From: Tieghemiomyces parasiticus
Taxonomy: Eukaryota; Kickxellomycota; Dimargaritomycetes; Dimargaritales; Dimargaritaceae
Assembly: GCA_027575765.1 (NCBI GenBank)
Contig: JANBPT010001326.1
Span: forward strand, 1-10,677
DNA length: 10,677 nucleotides
Reading direction: 5' to 3'
Positions 1-7,984 of the stretch are shown piece by piece (position 1 is the stretch's first letter; each line of letters opens with the position of its first letter). The notes under the pieces are model-generated. The model was not told the DNA's origin. It made no database searches and saw only the letters and a list, made by a program, of their open reading frames with translations. The translations under genes and the position numbers were made by a program.

Positions 1-162
1 AGCCCAGCCAAGCTGCAGCTATGGGTAATGCTGCTTCTAGTTCATGTATGGAAGACTTCCGGGCCGTTAGGCTATGAAGGACAGGCATCACTCAAGTTAC
101 GCTCCACAGCCCCAGTTAAAAGCTAAGCACCTGTTTCTTTATTCATTAAGTTTACGCCTACC
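1..162 (+). repeat. Left copy of the terminal inverted repeat
   Basis: The first 162 bases match the reverse complement of the last 161. Positions 1-77 are identical. Positions 78, 82 and 113 are the only mismatches up to 117. From 118 to 162 the match falls to about 70% with one 1-base gap, and ends on a shared block around ttacgccta. A perfect 10-bp palindrome, agctgcagct, lies at 11-20. No open frame of interest lies inside. It could be the terminal repeat of a DNA transposon, or the inner edge of a longer dispersed repeat cut off at the end of a contig. The similarity itself is read directly from the sequence; the identity of the repeat family is unknown. Confidence 0.96.
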
Positions 163-737
163 GTAGGTCGGGTTAGGATTAAGGTTTTATTAACGGACGG
201 GATCGTAAAAGGAGTTTACAACATCGTTGTGAGAATTAGGTATGATGTAGGGTTGATTTGGTCACCCAACACGCCGGATATGCTACGGTTAGGTTTCGCC
301 TTGGAAGATAATCTCTGATGGCACCACTAAGTACTGTAAACTGCGTTTTCGTCCTACCTACTGCAAAGTAGAAATATGGGCAAAATGACGCTGCTATTAC
401 TTACTACAAATCTATAGGGGTACCTGTCCATCGCAAAATCGCCGGTCTCTCTCTGGTGGGCTTGTCCGGAGAACCAAGTGTTGCGCTGAGCGGTTTTGTT
501 GACGCAGGAATACAATGCGGTATGCTTTCAACGAGACGTTGCCGGGAATTTAACGCCGGAATAGCCACAGCAACTTAACTAGGGATGCGATTGCACAACA
601 TTATTACTGTCAAAAGCCAACATGCTAATTCCGACCTGACCTGCTTTTTGTTGTAGTTACCAACGTTAGCCTAGGGTAAACCGTTCAGATGGGAGATAGA
701 CTAGAGACGGAACACTACCGCCGTCGCTTGCCAGTAT
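163..737. other. Intergenic DNA with no recognised gene
   Basis: This stretch lies between the left repeat and the stop codon of the TM9 gene. It is AT-richer than the two protein genes and has stops scattered in all frames, apart from one start-less plus-strand frame at 372-578 listed separately. It should contain the 3' untranslated region of the TM9 gene, transcribed on the minus strand from 737 downward, but no perfect AATAAA is visible close to that stop codon. Confidence 0.6.
372..578 (+). pseudogene. Start-less open frame with a weak retropepsin-like motif
   Basis: The frame follows a TAG at 369-371, runs 68 codons to TAA at 576 and has no usable ATG at its beginning. Around 495-530 it reads FVDAGIQCGMLS. 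That has the spacing of the hydrophobic-D-S/T-G-x motif of Ty3/Gypsy aspartic proteases, whose usual form is like LIDSGATxxFIS. The frame upstream contains short hydrophobic strands compatible with a retropepsin beta-barrel, but the usual DSG/DTG is DAG here. An open frame of this length is not statistically unusual. It may be a decayed retroelement fragment or chance; I lean only slightly to a relic. Confidence 0.15.
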
Positions 738-2711
738 TTAATCCAGCTTGACCGCGGAAAAGATCTTGAGTATAAAATAGTAGGTCGCCAGGAAGGCCAC
801 GCTGCCAAAACACAAAAAGTAGGCGAAGGATGCCAGCAGGCTGTCGACGGTAAACACGAGTGCGGGTACAAAATGGGATACGTTGAGACGGGTAAAAAAG
901 TAAAACATGGAGTACCCAAAGATAAAGAGCGCCGAGCTGCCACCAAACAAGTACGAACGCCACCACCAGTGATGGTTCTCGCTACAGAGTTGGAAATAAA
1001 TCATGACGATGGTGATTTCGACCACGGTAATCACCAGGATGAGGCCAACGAGAGCCATGAAGCCAAACATATAGTAGTAGTGGTCTTGCCAGATGGACTT
1101 GAGCATGAAAAACACCTCGACAAAGATGACGCCGAATGGGCACGCGCCCGTGATGAGCAAGCTCACTGGCGCTCGGAGGTACCACGGCTGGGGCGGTACC
1201 TGGCGCGGGATTTGGTTCGTGCGTACCGGATGCTGGATGGCTTCGCGCCGGGCGCCCAGGTAGGCTCCAGTCAGGATGAGAGGGACGACGAGGCCCAGCC
1301 AAATGAGAGCCAGGACCAGGAAAGTGCCAACCGGGACGGCACTGGACGATTTGTAGGCCCAGATGAAGGCGTTGAGCGCTGACAAAATGACCACGGCCAC
1401 CCCAGGGACCACCAGACCGGTCATGAGCCCGTTCTTGATCCACGCGGTGCCGCGCCATGACTTGTACAGGCGTGCGCTACAGTACCCACCCACCAGGCCA
1501 GCGAACACGTAAACGATGACGGCTACAGTGACCAGACCACCACGGTACGCCGGACTGAGCACGCCCAGAGCGGCCAATAGGGTGGTGACGAGGCCCGTAA
1601 GCAGGAGCTGGAGGCCGCTGCCCAAGAGAGGAGCCAACAGCCCGCCAAACCGGGGCGGACGAAACACGTCGCCATGCAGCAGCTTCCAGCCGATCGTCTC
1701 GAGTTGCTCCTCGCGTAGCTCCTCATCATTGTACATGGACAGGTCGCGGTTAAGAACACGCAACATAATGATGGCGATGATGCCCGATAGCAGCACCGTG
1801 ACGAATACCGAGTTGACGATTGAGTACCAGTGGATGCTGGCGTTACCCGCGGCCAGGTACCGGTCCCAGCGGTTACGCCAGCGCACGGTGCGGTCCTCCT
1901 TCCACACTACCGAGTACGAGTAGGTCACCTGCGAGTCGGTGCTGTCGGCGGTACCGACGGGCTGGCGGGATGGGTTGGCCAGCGTTAGGTCGGGGCAGTC
2001 TGGCGTGGGATTGAAGATGGACTGCGGGTATACCTCGAACCCAACGATCAGGCGGCGCGGGCCACTCCGATTGGTATCGTCCCCGCCCGTATCCAGGGAC
2101 CCGGGTAGAGACCCGTCGCCGCCGGCTGTAGTGGGTGCGGTCACGGTCTCGTAGAGAATGCTAAGAGTGACGTGGTTGTGCACGTACGCTACATCGGTGA
2201 ACTTGTTGTAAAAACCCAGCGCGAACCCTGGCTCGTACGACTTTTCCTCGATGTCACCATTCTTGGTACGGTAGGTGGTGGCCCCGGGCAGATTGTCCAG
2301 GATCCACTCGGCGTGATAGTCCTTGCGGATAAGGTCCTTGGCCTGTTCCGCCTGCTCGGTAGTAATGGTGCGGCGGCACAGTACGCGGCACGTCTGGTTC
2401 CGGTTCATGTGCAGCTCGTAGTCCGAGCGCGCAATGCGATCCCCGCGCAGAATCTCACCCAGATTGAGCCACACGTGGTCCGGGACAGTAGGCCGGCAGA
2501 CGAACGGCAGGTCGTAGTATGCGTAAGGTAGCGGCGTCTTGTCCGAGGTGACCTTATTGACGAACAAAGGGACCCGCTGGCCGTCGTTAAAATACTGCGG
2601 GCCTAGGGATGGTACGTAGAACGCGCGGATAAAGGAGGCGTAAAAGATGCTGAACCATAGTAATATGGTAACCCAGCGGGCCGTACTAGTAGTACATGGT
2701 CCGTGCAGCAT
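738..2711 (-). CDS. TM9 superfamily (EMP70-type) nonaspanin membrane protein
   Basis: This is a complete intronless gene of 657 residues, the normal size for the family, whose members work in the Golgi and endosomes in membrane-protein sorting and cell adhesion. The frame is open upstream to a GTG at 2747, but the first ATG (2709-2711) sits in an ideal GCCGCCATG context and is followed by a signal peptide (about residues 1-30, ending before FYVP), so I chose it. The luminal domain (about 31-293) has the family's LPYxYYDLPF-like block, a conserved Cys pair (C108, C112) and the VTYSYSVVW and WRNRWDRYL blocks, with a Gly/Asp-rich insert near 192-218. Possible N-glycosylation sites are N105, N214 and N290. 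Nine membrane segments follow, near 296-318, 357-383, 393-413, 429-453, 460-484, 514-537, 548-573, 588-607 and 615-649, with the conserved HHWWWRSYL block before the eighth. The protein ends in VKLD, fitting the C-terminal KxD coatomer-binding Golgi-retention signal known in this family. No frameshift or missing element is seen. Confidence 0.96.
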   Translation of the reverse strand: MLHGPCTTSTARWVTILLWFSIFYASFIRAFYVPSLGPQYFNDGQRVPLFVNKVTSDKTPLPYAYYDLPFVCRPTVPDHVWLNLGEILRGDRIARSDYELHMNRNQTCRVLCRRTITTEQAEQAKDLIRKDYHAEWILDNLPGATTYRTKNGDIEEKSYEPGFALGFYNKFTDVAYVHNHVTLSILYETVTAPTTAGGDGSLPGSLDTGGDDTNRSGPRRLIVGFEVYPQSIFNPTPDCPDLTLANPSRQPVGTADSTDSQVTYSYSVVWKEDRTVRWRNRWDRYLAAGNASIHWYSIVNSVFVTVLLSGIIAIIMLRVLNRDLSMYNDEELREEQLETIGWKLLHGDVFRPPRFGGLLAPLLGSGLQLLLTGLVTTLLAALGVLSPAYRGGLVTVAVIVYVFAGLVGGYCSARLYKSWRGTAWIKNGLMTGLVVPGVAVVILSALNAFIWAYKSSSAVPVGTFLVLALIWLGLVVPLILTGAYLGARREAIQHPVRTNQIPRQVPPQPWYLRAPVSLLITGACPFGVIFVEVFFMLKSIWQDHYYYMFGFMALVGLILVITVVEITIVMIYFQLCSENHHWWWRSYLFGGSSALFIFGYSMFYFFTRLNVSHFVPALVFTVDSLLASFAYFLCFGSVAFLATYYFILKIFSAVKLD

Positions 2712-3294
2712 GGCGGCAAAGGAGTAGTGAAGGTAGGCCACGCGCACGAAACAGGATGTGGGGGGAATTCAAATGAAGTAATGCGGCGAAACGGGAAGAT
2801 TGAGAAGGGGTCTGTATGATGCAGAACGGAACAGACCTGATGAATGGCGAATGCGCAGCGCAGGAGTAGGTGAGGCTGCCAAAGCCTTGAAAAGGCAGAT
2901 GAAGATCCGGAAAGAAACAGTGTACGACACACTGTAAGGATAGTGAGCTCCAAACCGTCTGGGCCGGTCGGACATCCTAACCGAGGGGGTTAGCTGATGT
3001 TAACCCGCACTCGAGATGAGGCCACATAAGGTTGGGCATATATGATTGAATGTCGGTTGCAGGCCTATTATCCGAAAACAGTCTTTGGGACTCTGAGTCA
3101 TGGGCTTGGCCAAGCGGGGCCCATTGGTCCCGGCCTGCACGGGCCGAAACTCCCAGCGAGCTGGGCTGCGGCCAGACATGGTGGTGGTGGTAAAAATGAT
3201 GTGCAAGTGGCACTATTATGAGGAACGAAGAATAATAGCGATATGAATGCATATCATTCAAATAACGATATGTGGGTGGATAAAAAAATTCAGA
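2712..3294 (-). promoter_or_regulatory. Leader and presumed promoter of the TM9 gene
   Basis: On the minus strand the first 200 or so bases upstream of the ATG are strongly pyrimidine-rich, with runs of ctt, ttc and ccc, as is common just upstream of fungal start codons. A TATATG-like stretch occurs near 3038-3044, but it is not a convincing TATA box. A short triplet run of (GGT)n on the plus strand lies at 3178-3191. The tRNA gene begins only about 580 bp upstream of the ATG, so the Pol II promoter must fit in this gap. No other gene is supported; the short open frames here do not resemble proteins. Confidence 0.5.
3282..3288 (-). terminator. Pol III terminator of tRNA-Phe
   Basis: A run of seven T residues on the minus strand begins 7 bases after the discriminator base of the tRNA-Phe gene. 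It is the expected RNA polymerase III stop signal. Confidence 0.9.
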
Positions 3295-3367
3295 TGCGCC
3301 CTTCGTGGATCGAACACGAGACCTTTAGATCTTCAGTCTAACGCTCTCCCAACTGAGCTAAGGCCGC
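3295..3367 (-). tRNA. tRNA-Phe (anticodon GAA)
   Basis: This is a 73-nt intronless cloverleaf. The D stem GCTC/GAGC encloses AGTTGGGA. The anticodon stem TTAGA/TCTAA is fully paired around loop CTGAAGA, which gives anticodon GAA. The T stem TCGTG/CACGA is fully paired around TTCGATC. The acceptor pairs GCGGCCT with AGGGCGC, except for a G4-G69 mismatch, and the discriminator is A. The internal A and B boxes are intact, and an oligo-T terminator and an upstream TATA-like tract are present. It looks functional apart from the one acceptor mismatch, which could be tolerated, a sequencing error, or early decay. Confidence 0.95.
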
Positions 3368-3400
3368 TCACAAAAGTTATGTGACCTAATTATACTCCCG

Positions 3401-3420
3401 AATAAAATATATATAAAAAA
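3401..3420 (-). promoter_or_regulatory. TATA-like tract upstream of tRNA-Phe
   Basis: An AT-only tract, reading on the minus strand as a T run then TATATAT then TTTTATT, lies 34-53 bp upstream of the tRNA 5' end. In some fungi a TATA element near this distance helps place TFIIIB on tRNA genes. The tract is seen directly; its role is inferred. Confidence 0.4.
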
Positions 3421-4189
3421 TCATTCAGGTTGGGGCCCTGATATTACCACCGTTGAGTCATGTGGTAGGCTGACTTCATAATTTTAGGATACACCGGCGA
3501 GTTTTTGTACGTTCCTCAGTTCTTTTAATAAAGATGGGGGAAGCATAGTGCTCTTACCCCGCTACCACTAGAACTTTGTAGATTCCACTGACAAACGAAT
3601 AAATGCATTATAACAGTTAATAGGCTATGACGTCGGACTAAATGGAGATTCCAGAAGGAGATCCCAAAAGATAACTTTGCTGATAGTCCTTATGGTTAGG
3701 GAAACGTTGGTAGTGGGAGTTTTGGGTTGCGCTATTTTACCACATATCTATACTTATCTAATGGGTTCCAAACCTTATTTATGGGCCAACGCAGTAGCTA
3801 ACCTTAGCCATCCCCACCCCCAGGTAGTGCTGAGCAGTATTATAAGCACATTACTATTTTCAGTATATTCTATTACATTTATATAATCCCTTTATTCTTT
3901 TTTCAATCGGAGTTATAATCTGTGACGCACTGTTACGTAGTCGAATGTATGATATCCATGGACACTTCTTTGAATGCGTTTTAATTCCACATTAGGCTGT
4001 ACTTAAAATCGACTTCACTTCACTGATGTCATTTATATAAAGCTGGCACCACAGTCATAGGTTAGATTGGCCCTCTTTTTTTTAGTATAGATATTTATTA
4101 ATATATCGTGGCTCAGCTGTACTCAAATTATGTTACACTTGGAGTCGCACTAATACTGCTGGACCATTGGTGGGTATTTTTTTAACCGC

Positions 4190-4594
4190 ATAGTAGCTAT
4201 TACACCACCTGATTTTCAGATTGATGCTCTGTGCATCAGCCAAGCCGGCATCTTGGGTGGTAACCTTGGGACCAATGCGTTGGCATGTTTTGTGTGACAG
4301 TCGCTGTACTACACAGTTAATGCCAAGAAGGGTGGAATTATAGGTCTCGTCCCACATATGCACAGACCCGGTGGTCGTCTAGCACGATTCGGCGTCACTT
4401 TGCCCGCGTTACACAAAAGGCCTTTTGGTCACTTCGACTACTTTGTGCTCGAGGGACGCCTATAGATCAGTGCGACCCACCCAGACCAGCTACTCCTGAA
4501 CTCTAACCGCCGTACATGGCCTGACCCGGCCGACCCCACCATCGTGACCCTCACCACGCTGGATTGCATTAGGCGGCGATGGCCAATAGCATAA
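4190..4594 (+). pseudogene. Possible decayed Ty3/Gypsy-like reverse transcriptase fragment
   Basis: One plus-strand frame, interrupted only by TGA at 4295 and TAG at 4463, carries scattered reverse-transcriptase-like blocks in the right order. QIDAL near the start resembles the P-x-x-x-I-D-x-L block. GHFDYFVL at 4427-4450 resembles the family's GHFEYxVMPFGL block. After the stop comes a stretch ending in QLLLN that resembles the end of NAPATFQxLMN. LDCI at 4559-4570 falls where the catalytic YLDDI would be expected. Spacing is imperfect: 44 residues separate the last two anchors where about 38 are usual, and the first gap is about 27 residues too long. Without a search this could be chance. 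If real, it is non-functional. Confidence 0.25.
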
Positions 4595-5052
4595 GGATAA
4601 TATATGCTGCAGACTAGTCTACTACATTTACAGCCGATTCAATGCTAGCCACGGGTTCATTTTATTCGACCTGAACTGATCATGCACCAGGTGACCTAAG
4701 GTATACTGTGGCGCTGTCGATAACTCAGATGTGCCATCACGGTAGGATTAGGCGAACATGTACTACTAGCGCCCCCAAGCAGATATGTGTTGCCGATGCG
4801 TGAATCGAAGCCGAATTAACTCGTACACCACGTCCGAATCGTCATCACAACTCCTCTCGCACGTGAGCCGCACGATTCCCTTTTCCTCTTCTCACGCAAG
4901 CGTCATACATTGGGAAGAAAGTTGCTATTGAGTTCCATCGCATACACACACGTTCCCCCCTTAAGCATGCGGCTAGTTTCCACGGTCAGGTAGTAGTGAA
5001 AAGAACAAAACTAATACATGACCGAAGTATGATGGGTTAGGGGGCTAATCGT

Positions 5053-5058
5053 TTTATT
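5053..5058 (-). terminator. Candidate poly(A) signal AATAAA
   Basis: The minus strand reads AATAAA about 400 bases downstream of the LPMO stop codon. It is the first canonical hexamer I notice on that side and could set the end of that transcript, implying a 3' untranslated region of about 400 nt. A single hexamer in AT-rich DNA is weak evidence. Confidence 0.25.
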
Positions 5059-5461
5059 TAGTCCTCGATAGGCTCATCAGGCACTCACCCGCGTACGCGA
5101 TGTGATGTGTGCCTGAAAGCAATGGATAGCAGCATTATACAGATCAGAGTGTCGCACGCAAAGGAGAGGTTAGCGGCACTGATGGGGTGAAGGGTCATAC
5201 GGCGAAAAAGCGAGTACGCAGGATGGTACAGCTTTTCGAGTTGGGATTCATCGAATAAGAAAAGAGGATAGCAGTGAAACGTATCGGGTGACAGGGAGAA
5301 GGGGCCCATCGAAGCGTTGTGACACAGATAGTGGTAGGGAGGAATGCGTACATGCGACGTGCCAGGCGGGGGGGGGATGCGCACGTCTGGCGAAATGTGA
5401 GTAAATGAGAACCGACGCTCGGCCGAGAATAGGAGGCACCTAAGTGTTGGGCCAGAGCGGT

Positions 5462-6748
5462 TTAGTCATAGGCCGCAACAGGGGAGGTGGTGGGCTGAGG
5501 TCCGGACACAATGTAGCCGGAGTTGGCCGAGGGAACGGGGACGGGTACCGAAACAGCCGGGGCATTTGACTGGGCTGGGAAGCCGCAGTAGGGGATTCCG
5601 TCGCCGGTGGTCAAACACACGAGGCCGGTGCTGCAGGGCACGGTGAAACGCTTATCATTGGCCTGGACGAGGACGTTGGCCGAGACACCAACCGACTCGC
5701 AGGACCAGGGAGAAGAACCGTTACCATTTGTGTTGCCACCGGTGGATGAGGGGGTAGGGACGGATACGACACCGTTGTCGCTGTCGCCCACCACAGAAGT
5801 CACGACGGGGGCAGGGGCAGAACTGCTATAATCGGAATCGCCCGTGGGGGCGGTGGCCATGGTCGTTGCGATAGAGGCGCCGTTGCGGATATAGTCGGCG
5901 CCGCCGACCACAGGAGTACTGGGCGAGGGCACGGCAACGGCGCTGGTTGCAGCGACGACCGGGGCAGAAACTGGCGCGGAAACGGGGTACCCAGCACCGC
6001 CAGCGGTGTCGAGGGTCGATGGGACGGCCGAGGGGGCCGAGACGCCGTAAGCAGCGCTGCTGTTGGAGGCACCAGGGGCGTTAGAGTTGTCCGACCCAGC
6101 GGCCGGGCTAGAGCCACCACTACCGGTAACGACGATGTTAGTACGACCAGTGTAGTACTGGCTGCCATCGTCGCCTCCATTGCCAAATTCGCCAATGGTC
6201 GGGCCAGAGCCGTAATTGGGGGTGATCATGGGGGGACCAGTAATCGAGCCGCCGGACGAACCGGTGATGGCGATATCCGAGCACGTCATGTAAAATTCGC
6301 GGTTGCCGATGGCATTCACCCAAGACCAGGCGAATACGACGTTGCTCCCGGAGGGCGCGGACTGCGGGATGGGGACGCTGAAGGTCTGGCCGCCCAGGAA
6401 ACAGGTCTTGAGGATAGTCTGGATTACCACGAAGGTCTTGCCACCGTCGTACGACAGGGAGAACTCGCAGTGACCACCACCGTGGATGGCACCACCCGCG
6501 GCGAAAGAGACCGGGATGGAAGAGCCGGCCGCGAAGGTCGCCACAGCCTTAGGGTAGGGCTGGGTGTGATGGCAGAGAGGAAAGTTCGCCGAGCCACCGC
6601 TGCCGATAGGCGAGCTAAGACTGTAGTCGGGGGTGCTGTACCCACAGGAGGCCAGCGGAGAGCCACGCATACAGGGGCTGTCGGGCTTCATGTGGGCCAT
6701 GGTCGAGGCGACCAGCGCGCTCAAGGTCAGGACGATGGACTTGTACAT
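5462..6748 (-). CDS. Secreted AA11-like lytic polysaccharide monooxygenase with C-terminal CBM19-like module
   Basis: This is an intronless gene of 428 residues. The frame runs upstream to a TTG at 6823, but the ATG at 6746-6748 has a CCACCATG context and starts a typical signal peptide (1-18), so it is chosen. Cleavage after STMA would leave His19 as the mature N-terminus, the first ligand of a copper histidine brace. His93 in GGGHCEF is the likely second ligand, and the GNREFYMTC block (148-156) supplies the axial aromatic residue, as in AA11 enzymes. Cysteines at 26, 35, 59, 94, 116 and 156 would form disulfides. Residues 164 to about 345 are a Gly/Ser/Pro/Ala/Val-rich, probably glycosylated linker with short SAP/VSAPV repeats. 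Residues 350-389 form a four-Cys module (C350, C372, C378, C388) with the PCxxGxxC and YCG pattern of CBM19-like chitin-binding domains. The inferred role is oxidative cleavage of chitin or a related polysaccharide outside the cell or in the wall. No GPI-type tail is seen. Assignment to AA11 itself, not a sister LPMO family, is less certain. Confidence 0.88.
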   Translation of the reverse strand: MYKSIVLTLSALVASTMAHMKPDSPCMRGSPLASCGYSTPDYSLSSPIGSGGSANFPLCHHTQPYPKAVATFAAGSSIPVSFAAGGAIHGGGHCEFSLSYDGGKTFVVIQTILKTCFLGGQTFSVPIPQSAPSGSNVVFAWSWVNAIGNREFYMTCSDIAITGSSGGSITGPPMITPNYGSGPTIGEFGNGGDDGSQYYTGRTNIVVTGSGGSSPAAGSDNSNAPGASNSSAAYGVSAPSAVPSTLDTAGGAGYPVSAPVSAPVVAATSAVAVPSPSTPVVGGADYIRNGASIATTMATAPTGDSDYSSSAPAPVVTSVVGDSDNGVVSVPTPSSTGGNTNGNGSSPWSCESVGVSANVLVQANDKRFTVPCSTGLVCLTTGDGIPYCGFPAQSNAPAVSVPVPVPSANSGYIVSGPQPTTSPVAAYD

Positions 6749-7200
6749 GGTGGATAGGGGGTGGTTAGCCGGTAGGGGCGGGGGGAAATGATTACTGGAA
6801 CGAGGGAGAGGGGCAGTCCGCAAACCTGGCGGGTGGAGAGTGGGATAGGATGAAAACGAGTCACAGACTTAGCGCGCGAAACGACGATTGGTAACACTAA
6901 ATTGTTGTGAAAGGCACCGCGGGCGGTCAGCACAGCTGATGGTCTTTGGGTACAACAGTATAGTGAAGAGCACGAATGGGAGGAGTGAGTGTCTAACCAG
7001 AGACAGCAAGCAAAAGTGATCGAGGTATAGGGGCACGCACAGCGTGTGGCAGGGTGAAGGTGGAAATTTGGAAAAGTGCGCGAATGTAAGTGGGGAACGA
7101 AATCAGCCGAGCCAGGGTACTAGCCAGAGTACAGCGGAGGGAGCGGGAGAGGTGGTAGTGGTGGTGATGGATCTTGAAGTGGGGGGCGGACAACTTGGCC
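6749..7200 (-). promoter_or_regulatory. Upstream region and leader of the LPMO gene
   Basis: The minus strand just upstream of the ATG is pyrimidine-rich, with several C and CT tracts between about 6750 and 6850 and again near 7140-7180, as in many fungal leaders. The frames crossing it lack ATG starts or protein-like character. With the TATA box at 7201-7208 the leader would be about 400 nt, or it may contain an intron that I cannot place. Confidence 0.4.
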
Positions 7201-7208
7201 CTTTTATA
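7201..7208 (-). promoter_or_regulatory. TATA-like box upstream of the LPMO gene
   Basis: The minus strand reads gatataaaagggcc here, a close match to the Pol II TATA consensus. It lies about 450 bp upstream of the LPMO ATG, in the right orientation, with no other minus-strand gene in between. Confidence 0.4.
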
Positions 7209-7950
7209 TCTCTGGAAAGGAGGTTCCCATGCCACACCTCGTCAACTTCTCCACCAGGAAGGAATGGCCTGCACATATTCTAGGCAGAATTCAGCATTCA
7301 CAGCATACAGGCGACCCACAGGTGAAGGAGGGCCAAAGGCGGCGGTGGTTCCGATGTGTCGGTCGATATCAAGGCCAATCACTGGGTTTCGGGTGATGCT
7401 CGGACACTATGGCCAGCAGCAAAGGGAAGGGTGGCTAATGGAACCTGCGAATCAGCTGGTCCGCCAGCATAGACAGACAGAAAGCAGATCGCATGTCCAT
7501 GGATGGGTATGACATCGCTACCCTCTCCCCCCTGGTTCAGTTGCACATCGACGCATGGCGTTACATTAAAGGAGGAGGCAAAGAGGAGTGGCCAACGACT
7601 CAGCGCTAACAAAGAGCGTACGAGGTAAGCCAATTAGAAGGGCAGAAGGGAGGGTGCATGCGTCCCAAAATGTAAGATGGCCAATCATTCCCGTGCTTAG
7701 GCAATTGGCGCCGGTCACTGGAACTCTTCCCGCTTCTCCCTTTCGGCCATATTGAGGTTTGAAGGAAAGGAAAGTTGCCTCTCCACCAAGACCTGAATAA
7801 CCAGAATATACCATGGGCCAATCGTCGGCCAACAATGGACCACCAATCCGCCACCTGGGATATTCTTATTTTTTTGAACATCGGCCGACGGAGGCATTTC
7901 CGTTGCCCGGAGATAAGTTGGTGCAAGGTGGCCCGCCATTGGATGGTGGG

Positions 7951-7984
7951 GGGAGGAGAAAATGTGGATTTTTCTCGTCCTCCC
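7951..7984. repeat. Imperfect hairpin
   Basis: GGGAG (7951-7955) followed by GAGAAAA overlaps into a stem: GAGAAAA (7956-7962) pairs with TTTTCTC (7970-7976) across the 7-nt loop TGTGGAT. The outer GGGAG pairs with CTCCC (7980-7984) across a 3-nt GTC bulge. Twelve base pairs in all make it stronger than the many 7-8 bp inverted repeats expected by chance. Function is unknown. Confidence 0.5.

Larger units (their letters stand above)
3421..5461. other. Long AT-richer intergenic region
   Basis: No complete gene is supported across about 2 kb. The 69-codon plus-strand frame at 3677-3886 is hydrophobic but unrecognised, lies in AT-rich DNA and is probably chance. A good TATA-like sequence (TTTATATAA) stands on the plus strand at 4032-4040 with no gene clearly behind it. 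The plus-strand frame around 4190-4594 is listed separately as a possible retroelement relic. From about 5090 to 5460 the minus strand is pyrimidine-rich and includes a run of nine C (plus-strand G at 5368-5376). This part most likely belongs to the 3' untranslated region of the LPMO gene. Confidence 0.55.

Noticed and set aside
873..1382. 169-codon plus-strand open frame
   Set aside because: It lies wholly inside the TM9 gene on the opposite strand and reads as its antisense shadow, with an unnatural charged composition.
3677..3886. 69-codon hydrophobic plus-strand open frame
   Set aside because: It lies in AT-rich DNA where hydrophobic translations are common, no homology was recognised, and no convincing promoter was seen.
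5085..5384. 99-codon minus-strand open frame downstream of the LPMO gene
   Set aside because: It starts at GTG, lies in a pyrimidine-rich stretch that is probably LPMO 3' untranslated region, and has no recognisable domain.
7823..7932. Interleaved inverted repeats CGTCGGCC/GGCCGACG and GCCACCT/AGGTGGC suggesting a pseudoknot
   Set aside because: Inverted repeats of 7-8 bp within about 100 bp are expected several times by chance in 10 kb.
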